Shown: piece after piece, positions 1-5,578 of the stretch
Layout of the letters: the number at the start of each line of letters is the position of its first letter
Position numbering within the stretch: the first letter of the stretch is position 1
From: Candidatus Wolframiiraptor sp.
GTDB taxonomy: Archaea > Thermoproteota > Nitrososphaeria_A > Caldarchaeales > Wolframiiraptoraceae
Reading direction: 5' to 3'
DNA length: 12,135 bases
NCBI GenBank assembly: GCA_003660635.1
Contig: QMUP01000011.1
Span: 1 to 12,135 of the forward strand
Program-made: the position numbers and the translations under genes
The notes under the pieces: generated by a model
What the model was told of the DNA's origin: nothing
The model's database searches: none
The model's input: only the letters and a program-made list of their open reading frames with translations

Positions 1-312
1 GCCCTCATCAGAGGTGAAAAGATCTTCAAGGATTTCGAGCATGAGGGAACTCTCAGAAAGATAGCTGCCATGTTCTTGGGCACGCGTGTGAAGAATGCCC
101 GGAAAAAGAAGTTTTGGTTCCTATTAGAAGAGGAAAAAGATGGAAAGAGGACGTTCAATTTTGAGATGTTCGGGTTAGAACTCAAGGAGGCGGTGAGGGA
201 TGACTGCTGGATGACTCCGGGAATTCCTCTCCTCATTTTCATCACGGCCGGCTTTTTGGTATATGTAGGATTCGGTGACTTCCTTTACCTAATAATTAAG
301 GCCCTTCTTTAA
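1..312 (+). CDS. archaeal A24 prepilin/preflagellin peptidase (FlaK/PibD-like), C-terminal part
   Basis: The reading frame is open from base 1, so the gene begins upstream; the ATG at 70 is internal. The visible 103 residues hold a charged cytoplasmic-type stretch (EHEGTLRKIAAMFLGTRVKN, then a Lys-rich segment and LEEEKDGKRTF), followed by the motif WMTPGIPLLIFITAGF and a last hydrophobic helix ending FGDFLYLIIKALL. From memory, a W-x-TP-x-IP motif leading into a final membrane helix with a G-D pair is typical of the C-terminus of archaeal A24 aspartic peptidases, which cut class III signal peptides of archaellins and pilins. The catalytic Asp residues and the GxHyD region would lie outside the window, so activity cannot be judged. 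The stop (TAA 310-312) overlaps the end of the convergent primase-like gene by 4 nt. Another polytopic membrane protein is the alternative. Confidence 0.65.
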   Translation, partial: ALIRGEKIFKDFEHEGTLRKIAAMFLGTRVKNARKKKFWFLLEEEKDGKRTFNFEMFGLELKEAVRDDCWMTPGIPLLIFITAGFLVYVGFGDFLYLIIKALL

Positions 313-1184
313 AGCTCCTCACCAAATCTCCTAAATGCCTCAAGAATTTCCTGATCAAGCGGTTTATGCTTACGCCTCCTCGACCTCCCCGCGATATAAG
401 GTCCAATCGCGAAGAATGCCTTTTCAGCTAATTCATCACCCTCACCTAGAACGAATTTACGCCATGAATCCGGGAAATGTTTAAAGTCCCTTGAATCGGT
501 CCAGCTTATGTCGAATTCATTCACTAAATCCGGTGGGATGCATACCGCCACCCTGTTGACGGTTCTATGAAATGAGAGCGGGGCGGTGAACACCCTTTGG
601 ATGTCAATCTTGTTCTCCACGGCGACGCTCAGACTGGGGCGCAGCCTATTCACGATATATTGGGTTATTGAATAGGCTATGTCGAGTGGGTCGATTTTCT
701 TCCTGATATCCTCGCTAAAAGCATGGGGGTTTATGTGGACGTGCGCGCCCCTACCACTCCACTTAACGAACACCGAGTTAATGACGCCTTCTCTCTCCAA
801 AAGATCAATTATCTCCGACGCCTTCTGTATCACATCCTTCCAGCTGCCGTCCTTAAGATCTATGTCCCAAGTCGGTGAAGAAGCCAGTATATTTTCCCTA
901 GTAAACACGTCTTCCGGGTAATTTATATTGGAATAAATGTGGGCTGTGGCATAGAAGGCTCGGGGCTTAAACTCGGCGTATCTATCGATTATTTTTATGA
1001 CGTCATCCTCTGACGTGATCCTCAATGGCCGCCTACTTTTTCCCTCATATCTTATCATAATTGGCAATCCTCTATCATCGACTACTTCACAATGTATTGC
1101 CACCCAGCGGCCGCGGCAATACTCGTAAATTTCTCTTCTAACTTCGGGTCTGGAATAATGTTCTCGTATCAGCTCCCAATTCAT
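309..1184 (-). CDS. PriS-like archaeo-eukaryotic primase (AEP) superfamily protein without zinc stem
   Basis: This 291-aa protein carries the three AEP core motifs in order. Motif I is WDIDLKD (D107 and D109, metal ligands). Motif II is SGRGAHVH (143-150, nucleotide-binding His148/His150). Motif III lies around IDIQR (D194), followed by APLSFHR (201-207), which resembles the R-x-P-x-SLH segment of the small primase subunit. Such proteins polymerise RNA or DNA primers or act as translesion/repair polymerases. Canonical archaeal PriS is longer and has a Cys-rich zinc stem between motifs I and II. Here those motifs are only about 33 residues apart, and the only cysteines are at 23, 32 and 215, so this is probably not the replicative PriS. 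The start ATG overlaps the stop of the upstream ATPase (ATGA, 1181-1184), and a GAGG Shine-Dalgarno sits 7 nt before it. The C-terminus is Arg/Lys-rich (268-274). The family is well supported; the cellular role is unknown. Confidence 0.85.
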   Translation of the reverse strand: MNWELIREHYSRPEVRREIYEYCRGRWVAIHCEVVDDRGLPIMIRYEGKSRRPLRITSEDDVIKIIDRYAEFKPRAFYATAHIYSNINYPEDVFTRENILASSPTWDIDLKDGSWKDVIQKASEIIDLLEREGVINSVFVKWSGRGAHVHINPHAFSEDIRKKIDPLDIAYSITQYIVNRLRPSLSVAVENKIDIQRVFTAPLSFHRTVNRVAVCIPPDLVNEFDISWTDSRDFKHFPDSWRKFVLGEGDELAEKAFFAIGPYIAGRSRRRKHKPLDQEILEAFRRFGEEL

Positions 1185-1975
1185 AGAATATCCTCTGACC
1201 TCCGCTTGGCTTCCAATATTCTCCGCATAACCTCAGGTGGAAGTCTATAATCCTCCGCTCTCCTGTTTACTTTTCTAAGTACGGTTAAGCCTACTCCGGG
1301 CTTGATGTCGATTTCATGGAGATACCGGCTGTGATCTGTTTGTCTCATCTTCTCGATTATCACGAACCTCTTCAATTCCCCTCCTCTGAGAATTCTCCTG
1401 AACCTGATTATCCCATCAGCGATATGCTCTATCCCCCATCCAAAGCTCTCCGACGTCGTTATCGCGTACTGGCTTATGGCGAGGATCGTGAAGTTCCACT
1501 TAGATAAGACTTTCTTGAGATAATAGCTGTATCTCCGAGCCATGGCCGGTTTATCGAGCCAGAATGCGGAGAGGCTATCTATGGCGACCCTAGCCCTGCC
1601 GTATCCCAGCTCCTTCTTCGCCTCGATTACCTTGCTGACGAGCGCCTCCATATCTAGGGATTGTAGACTCCACCTATCCTCCCTGCCCATTAGGGCGTCT
1701 ATTATGATCAGTTTTTTCTCCTCAATAGCCCGTTGGAAGTCCATGTTGAATTGCGCGGCCTGCTTGATTATAGATTCACGGCTTTCCTCGGTGGTAACGT
1801 AAATGCATCGATCTCCGTCTAAGACGCCTTGATAGATGAAGTGTATTGAGAAAATGGTTTTCCCGCATCCAGGCTCACCGGTAACCGCGACCAAGAATCC
1901 CTCTGGGATACCGCCTTCTAGTAGCTCGTCTATTCCCTTTACCCCTGTCTTCAATCGCTCGACCTTGGAACTCAA
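1181..1975 (-). CDS. KaiC/RAD55-like RecA-superfamily ATPase
   Basis: The protein opens like a single-domain KaiC/RAD55 protein: VERLKTGVKGIDELLEGGIP. Walker A is GEPGCGKT (33-40), the KaiC-type acidic pair is in TTEES (E63/E64), Walker B is RVAIDSLSA (D133), and a KMRQTDHSR segment lies near residues 209-217. RAD55/KaiC ATPases hydrolyse ATP as oligomers and serve in recombination, archaellum assembly (FlaH) or signalling. I chose the TTG at 1975 (264 aa) because KaiC-like homology begins right after it and a TATA-like element lies about 60 nt upstream. A TTG at 2095 would give 304 aa, but it adds 40 residues without family resemblance, has no Shine-Dalgarno, and a TATA-like element sits only about 7 nt ahead of it. 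The stop overlaps the start of the primase-like gene, so the two are probably co-translated and may work together. The protein is not RadA: it lacks the helix-hairpin-helix N-terminus. Confidence 0.85.
   Translation of the reverse strand: MSSKVERLKTGVKGIDELLEGGIPEGFLVAVTGEPGCGKTIFSIHFIYQGVLDGDRCIYVTTEESRESIIKQAAQFNMDFQRAIEEKKLIIIDALMGREDRWSLQSLDMEALVSKVIEAKKELGYGRARVAIDSLSAFWLDKPAMARRYSYYLKKVLSKWNFTILAISQYAITTSESFGWGIEHIADGIIRFRRILRGGELKRFVIIEKMRQTDHSRYLHEIDIKPGVGLTVLRKVNRRAEDYRLPPEVMRRILEAKRRSEDIL
1182..1196 (-). promoter_or_regulatory. ATGA coupling junction with Shine-Dalgarno for the primase-like gene
   Basis: On the minus strand AGAGG (1196-1192) is followed by a 7-nt spacer and the ATG (1184-1182), whose last bases are also the TGA stop of the ATPase gene. 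A GGAGGT is present slightly further upstream (1205-1200). The arrangement indicates one transcript and termination-reinitiation or direct ribosome recruitment at the second gene. Confidence 0.7.
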
Positions 1976-2030
1976 GGTTCTTCCATCGATACTCTCCGAA
2001 GCGTAGAAATAAGAATTGATCGGCTGAGAG

Positions 2031-2040
2031 GATATATACC
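2031..2040 (-). promoter_or_regulatory. TATA-like promoter of the ATPase-primase operon
   Basis: The minus strand reads GGTATATATC. A start of transcription about 25 nt downstream (near 2009) would leave a leader of about 34 nt before the TTG at 1975. This element lies inside the longer TTG-2095 reading frame, which argues for the shorter protein. It is a sequence-pattern call only. Confidence 0.45.
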
Positions 2041-2098
2041 CGGAGATTACTGGGTTGTGGGACTCCTTTGGCCATGTTTTCGCCCCAGATCTCAAGAC

Positions 2099-2106
2099 TT
2101 AAATAA
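2099..2106 (+). promoter_or_regulatory. TATA-like promoter of the Thr-rich surface protein
   Basis: TTAAATAA is centred about 35 nt before the ATG at 2138, so a short leader of about 10 nt is expected. Together with the minus-strand element at 2031-2040 it forms a divergent promoter region of about 160 bp between the ATPase operon and the surface genes. Confidence 0.5.
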
Positions 2107-2137
2107 TCTCGAAACGGCAAGTTTTCAGGGTCCTAAA

Positions 2138-3133
2138 ATGAGTGAAAGATCGCGACGTAGATTGTTAATACATTTTGTCGTGATCTTTGCCGTGCTAGGA
2201 TTCCTCTCTATTGGAATAGCCCAGCAGGTGATAACCACAACAACGACGACTGTGATAACGCTTCCCGGGACCACTAAGGTAATAACGGTAACTAAACCGG
2301 GAACCACCGCGGTCACGGAGATAGCTCACGGAGGATACAAGGTGGTTTACATAGAGATGCGGCCTAATCAGGAATGCGTCATAGTTGTGGAGGGAGAGCC
2401 AAAGTCGGTGATGACCATTCCCGGCGCAAGCTATCCTGGAACGACAGTAGCCTACACCATTCCGAAAACCGTTTATGAGACAACTATCACTAGGGTCGAG
2501 GGAGGGACAACTAGGACGACTACGGGATTCGAGTTTGTAACGATATCGGTCGTCACGAAGCTCGGACCCGTGACGATGACCATGACCGTCCCCGCGCCGA
2601 TATATGGCGAAATTAAGGAATATTGTAAGGTAATAACGGTAACCGTGATCAACCGCTTTGAAGCCCCCGAGCCCATGACCGTTAGGCTCGCTATCCCGGG
2701 ATTCACCTTCAAGGGCACGGTCGTCACGATACCGACGCTCTTTATCACCGGATCCATAACGGCCACGAGAACGACAGTTATACCAGGAACAACGTACACG
2801 ACCACGATTCAGAAAACGGGTACCACGATTCTCACGACTATGACTATCCCAGGGACGACCGTAGTTAAGACAGTTACCCTGCCTCCGAGGACTATAACGA
2901 AGACGATAACCTATAAGACGACCCTATCAAAGCCGCCTACCAAGACGGAGACCACGACCAAGCCCCCCAAGCCTAAGCCGACGAAGACCATCACCAGCGA
3001 AACCACGACGACGGAGGAGGTCGCAGCCGGAATCCCGACGACCATATTGATCATAGTAGCGGCGGCCGCGGCCATAGTCATCGCGATAGTCGTAGTCCTC
3101 CTAACGAGGAGATCCCGAACCACGAGAGTATAG
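2138..3133 (+). CDS. Thr-rich cell-surface stalk protein with C-terminal membrane anchor
   Basis: A 331-aa exported protein of no recognised family. It starts MSERSRRR followed by a hydrophobic helix (about residues 8-29, ending SIGIAQQ), which looks like a signal peptide or signal anchor. Next comes a long Thr/Val/Pro-rich region with five PGTT units (LPGTTKV, KPGTTAV, YPGTTVA, IPGTTYT, IPGTTVV). It ends in a Thr/Pro/Lys-rich stalk (about 266-290), a strongly hydrophobic helix (about 301-322) and a basic tail RRSRTTRV. The density of Thr predicts heavy O-glycosylation, with the chain lying outside the cell and anchored at its C-terminus (inference). Two cysteines (QEC and EYC) could pair. 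I preferred the ATG at 2138 over an in-frame one at 2057: the longer form puts 27 hydrophilic residues ahead of the signal helix and overlaps the TATA element. Its C-terminal stalk is related to that of the next gene. Confidence 0.75.
   Translation: MSERSRRRLLIHFVVIFAVLGFLSIGIAQQVITTTTTTVITLPGTTKVITVTKPGTTAVTEIAHGGYKVVYIEMRPNQECVIVVEGEPKSVMTIPGASYPGTTVAYTIPKTVYETTITRVEGGTTRTTTGFEFVTISVVTKLGPVTMTMTVPAPIYGEIKEYCKVITVTVINRFEAPEPMTVRLAIPGFTFKGTVVTIPTLFITGSITATRTTVIPGTTYTTTIQKTGTTILTTMTIPGTTVVKTVTLPPRTITKTITYKTTLSKPPTKTETTTKPPKPKPTKTITSETTTTEEVAAGIPTTILIIVAAAAAIVIAIVVVLLTRRSRTTRV
2275..2292 (+). repeat. 18-bp direct repeat, copy 1, inside the Thr-rich gene
   Basis: TAAGGTAATAACGGTAAC occurs here and again, identical, at 2626-2643, 351 bp away and in the same reading frame, encoding K-V-I-T-V in both. 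Exact identity at nucleotide level suggests a recent internal duplication or gene conversion within the low-complexity gene. Confidence 0.8.
2626..2643 (+). repeat. 18-bp direct repeat, copy 2, inside the Thr-rich gene
   Basis: Second exact copy of the 18-bp sequence at 2275-2292. After it the two copies diverge: the first continues T-K-P-G-T-T, the second T-V-I-N-R-F. Confidence 0.8.
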
Positions 3134-3168
3134 CTGCGGCTTAACAGCAACTTCACCATATCTTTTTT
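3133..3168 (+). terminator. possible terminator after the Thr-rich gene
   Basis: A weak hairpin (GCTG ... CAGC, 3133-3147, overlapping the stop codon) is followed by a T-rich tract with six consecutive T (3163-3168). T-runs are the usual intrinsic terminator of archaeal RNA polymerase. The rest of the 80-bp gap to the next gene is AT-rich. It includes TTTTTAAT at 3191-3198, which lies only about 20 nt before the next ATG and so is a poor TATA candidate. Confidence 0.35.
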
Positions 3169-3213
3169 CAACAGTAAGATTAATCTCGGATTTTTAATCA
3201 CGTATTTTAGGCT

Positions 3214-5403
3214 ATGAAGAAAACGTTAGCGGTGATCATAGCCGTCTTGTTAATTGGATTACTCTTCGCCGCTCTATATCCTTCGTTAATGCGGGGCGGC
3301 GAAAGTGGCACAACGACCTCTCTTCCCACTAAATCGAAGAAGTTCCCACCGCCTAAGAAGACTGTGACCTCGACTGTTCACGTCACCACGTCTGTTACCT
3401 TTACTGAGAAAACAAAGACCGTTACAACGTCACCTGGGACAACTATTCAGAATAAAGTTAGCCCAAAAACAAGTGAGAAAATACGGCTTTCCTTCCCATA
3501 TATCTACGAGAAGCCGGCGAATTGGAATGGAAAATGTATAATCTTCGTACATGGCATGGGCAGGGATAAATCGGTTTGGAGACGGGACATGGATGAATTT
3601 AAGAAATATGGATACTGCGTGTTCGCATTTGATCTACCGCATCACGGCGAGAGGGGGAGATATGAGCCGAAATACTTCTACGACGTCGTAAAGACGGGAT
3701 CCGAGGAAATATTGTTGATCGAAAAATTCCTTAGAGAGGATGGGGCAACCGAAGTTTACCTGATCTCGAGGAGCCTTGGAAGCATAGTCGCCGGAGTGGC
3801 CTTGGGCGAGAGCGGTATCGAGAAGGCTGCGCTTCTACTGGCTTCAGCGAACCTCACCTACGTTTTCTCTAATGTGGAGCCGAAGACGGAACAAGAAAGG
3901 GAGATGATCCAAGAACTCCTCAGCGACTTCAATAAGCTTAAGGAAATAGATCCGCTATATCGTCTGCCGGAATACGATGGCATGATCCACTTCCACTGCG
4001 GAAAGAAAGACCCACTTCTCCCACCAAAGTCGTGCATAATGGCTTATGAAGCGGCTTCCTCAGCGACTGAGAGGAAGATAATCTGGCATGACTTAGGCCA
4101 CGCGATGCCATTTGAGGAATATTTCAATGACGTCTTAGCTTTCTTCGAGGGGACCCCGCGGGAAAGCGGGTTATTGGCTTCGATCAACATCTCGGATGAC
4201 TGCGGAGATGGGATTTGCGGGGTTGACGAGGATTGGAGGAGCTGCCCCTATGATTGCATCGGTAAGAGGCTTCTGGTTGCTTTTCAACTCCACATAGAGG
4301 AAAGCCCCGGAAAAGCTCCCTACTATAATGAGAGCCGGGAGATATTCATGAAATATGCTGACACCTTAGATAGACTCGCTGAGGTCTTCGAGAAACATGG
4401 GGCGAAACTCTCGATACAAACGGAGAAGCAGTTCGCCGATGCCGACGTGAAGTTCGGGCGCCTAATCCTCAGAGAACTCCTAGAACGAGGACACGGGATC
4501 GGGGTTCAAAGCCACATGGGACACCACATCTCTGAACTCGGGTTAATGACGGATGAGCAGAAACTTGAGTATACCAGAGCCGTTAAGGAAGTCGTCGCTA
4601 AGGCCATAGGACGCGAGCCCACAAACATCGGAGGAGGATTCGAAATGGAAAACATAGGGCTACTAGGCGTATGCGATGGATGTCTAGGATTCATCTCGAT
4701 GACAGCTGTCGAGAAACCCTATTTTCTGAAAACTGGAAAAACCCCGACCCGGCTTCACCCATGGATCCTTCCAAATGTCCAGATGATAGACCTCAAAACA
4801 GAGGAATGGTTAATACATGACGAATATGGGAGCCTCGTATATATTCCGGGGTGGTATAAATCAAAGAGCTTCGAGATAGACTGCCGCCATGATTCAAGAT
4901 GCTTCGATGCAGCTACAGCCTCGCTTCAAGAAGCATTAAAGGACTTGGAAGAGGGTATGATAAACACGTGGTATGCCAGCTCCCATCTCTACCAATGCGG
5001 AGTCGATGAAGAGGCGGAGAAGGTGTTGAATGCGTATGACGAATGGCTTGGAAAACTTAAGCCGCTCGTGAAAAAAGAGGTCATAGTATTTCTCACCTTC
5101 GACGAGATCGCGGAGATTTATCTGAAGTGGGAGAAGGCGCGGCAACGCCTAACCGGTCAAGTTCCTCCTTATTCGGGATCACCCAGTCCCACCTCCGATT
5201 TTACGGCTTATTCGGATAAACCCCAACGAACGGCAGAAACCACGACAAAGCCGGGTACGACATACATTACCACGATAGGGGAGAAGGGGCAAGACGATGA
5301 CATTACCTGGAAAGACCGTAACAAAGACTATAACCTATACGACAACCTCACCAGAGACCAGCACTTCTACTCAAACCGGGACAACCAGCGCCGCGGCTCC
5401 TAA
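3214..5403 (+). CDS. surface-anchored alpha/beta hydrolase fused to NodB-like deacetylase-type barrel (frameshifted near its C-terminus)
   Basis: As read, 729 aa. Domain order: signal peptide/anchor (about 5-25); Thr/Pro/Lys-rich linker (33-80); alpha/beta hydrolase (about 90-312) with oxyanion HG (113-114), nucleophile elbow SRSLG (Ser187, first Gly replaced by Ser), probable acid Asp266 in GKKDP and His296 in GHAMP; a Cys-rich acidic loop (330-348, CGDGICGVDED then SCPYDC), resembling the CGDGxC...CPxDC loops of secreted proteins; then a glycoside hydrolase/deacetylase-type barrel (about 351-640) with LLVAFQLHIEE in the strand-1 position, GHGIGVQSHMGHH (427-438; H434 and H438 spaced as in the HTxxH motif of CE4 enzymes), and Cys pairs 487/490 and 557/563. 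The usual FDDG motif is absent, so activity of that domain is uncertain. From residue 693 on, the frame turns into charged sequence unlike the Thr-rich stalk expected (see the next entry). Substrate unknown; acyl or acetyl groups on surface glycans are plausible (inference). Confidence 0.75.
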   Translation: MKKTLAVIIAVLLIGLLFAALYPSLMRGGESGTTTSLPTKSKKFPPPKKTVTSTVHVTTSVTFTEKTKTVTTSPGTTIQNKVSPKTSEKIRLSFPYIYEKPANWNGKCIIFVHGMGRDKSVWRRDMDEFKKYGYCVFAFDLPHHGERGRYEPKYFYDVVKTGSEEILLIEKFLREDGATEVYLISRSLGSIVAGVALGESGIEKAALLLASANLTYVFSNVEPKTEQEREMIQELLSDFNKLKEIDPLYRLPEYDGMIHFHCGKKDPLLPPKSCIMAYEAASSATERKIIWHDLGHAMPFEEYFNDVLAFFEGTPRESGLLASINISDDCGDGICGVDEDWRSCPYDCIGKRLLVAFQLHIEESPGKAPYYNESREIFMKYADTLDRLAEVFEKHGAKLSIQTEKQFADADVKFGRLILRELLERGHGIGVQSHMGHHISELGLMTDEQKLEYTRAVKEVVAKAIGREPTNIGGGFEMENIGLLGVCDGCLGFISMTAVEKPYFLKTGKTPTRLHPWILPNVQMIDLKTEEWLIHDEYGSLVYIPGWYKSKSFEIDCRHDSRCFDAATASLQEALKDLEEGMINTWYASSHLYQCGVDEEAEKVLNAYDEWLGKLKPLVKKEVIVFLTFDEIAEIYLKWEKARQRLTGQVPPYSGSPSPTSDFTAYSDKPQRTAETTTKPGTTYITTIGEKGQDDDITWKDRNKDYNLYDNLTRDQHFYSNRDNQRRGS

Positions 5404-5524
5404 GCCGACAACAACCAAGACGACAATGACCCAAGCCACTGGAGAATTTCCGACAATGCTCATAGCCGCGATAGCCATAGTAGTGGTTGCCGCAATAGCT
5501 TTAGCTAGAAGGTCAAAGAAGTAG
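5279..5524 (+). pseudogene. displaced Thr-rich stalk and membrane anchor of the preceding gene (+1 frame)
   Basis: Directly after the GGGG run at 5286-5289 the Thr-rich stalk continues in the +1 frame: KTMTLPGKTVTKTITYTTT, more Thr/Pro/Ala-rich sequence (SAAAPKPTTTKTT), then GEFPTMLIAAIAIVVVAAIALARRSKK, a membrane helix with a basic tail. This matches the end of the upstream Thr-rich protein in order and detail (TITYKTT, KPTKT, hydrophobic helix, RRSR). Reading GGG in place of GGGG joins the frames seamlessly (GEKGKTMTLPG) and gives a 769-aa anchored protein. The frame has a stop at 5276-5278, so it cannot begin earlier. An independent 75-aa gene from the ATG at 5297 would have no signal peptide, so I regard this as the tail of the hydrolase gene. 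Confidence 0.8.
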
Positions 5525-5542
5525 ATTCTGGCAGAACACGAA

Positions 5543-5578
5543 AACCCCTCTTCTTCTTAGTCTTGGAAAGGGAGGGTT
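5543..5578. terminator. possible shared terminator between convergent genes
   Basis: In the 52-bp gap between the surface hydrolase and the convergent epimerase gene, an imperfect inverted repeat (AACCCCTCTT with AAAGGGAGGGTT) encloses a pyrimidine tract (CCCCTCTTCTTCTT, 5545-5558). It could end plus-strand transcripts. The pairing includes a mismatch and G-T pairs, so support is modest. Confidence 0.3.

Noticed and set aside
1976-2095. 40-residue N-terminal extension of the KaiC-like ATPase from the TTG at 2095
   Set aside because: No family similarity, no Shine-Dalgarno, and a TATA element only about 7 nt from the start. The shorter start fits the promoter at 2031-2040.
2473-2805. 110-codon minus-strand frame rich in Val/Ile opposite the Thr-rich gene
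   Set aside because: It is the mirror of ACN/ACG Thr codons and shows no independent coding signal. The plus-strand frame has a signal peptide and a C-terminal anchor.
2228-3000. Repeated CC-GG-AC-AC units considered as a CRISPR or satellite array
   Set aside because: The units are irregularly spaced, in frame, and encode PGTT/TTT protein repeats. There are no constant repeats with unique spacers.
5279-5300. Programmed +1 frameshifting site
   Set aside because: There is a G run but no recognised slippery sequence, rare-codon pause or downstream structure that I can see. Sequencing error, phase variation or mutation are simpler explanations.
5297-5524. A separate small membrane protein gene starting at the ATG at 5297
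   Set aside because: It has a Thr stalk and C-terminal anchor but no signal peptide to export the stalk, and it continues the sequence logic of the upstream gene exactly at a homopolymer run.
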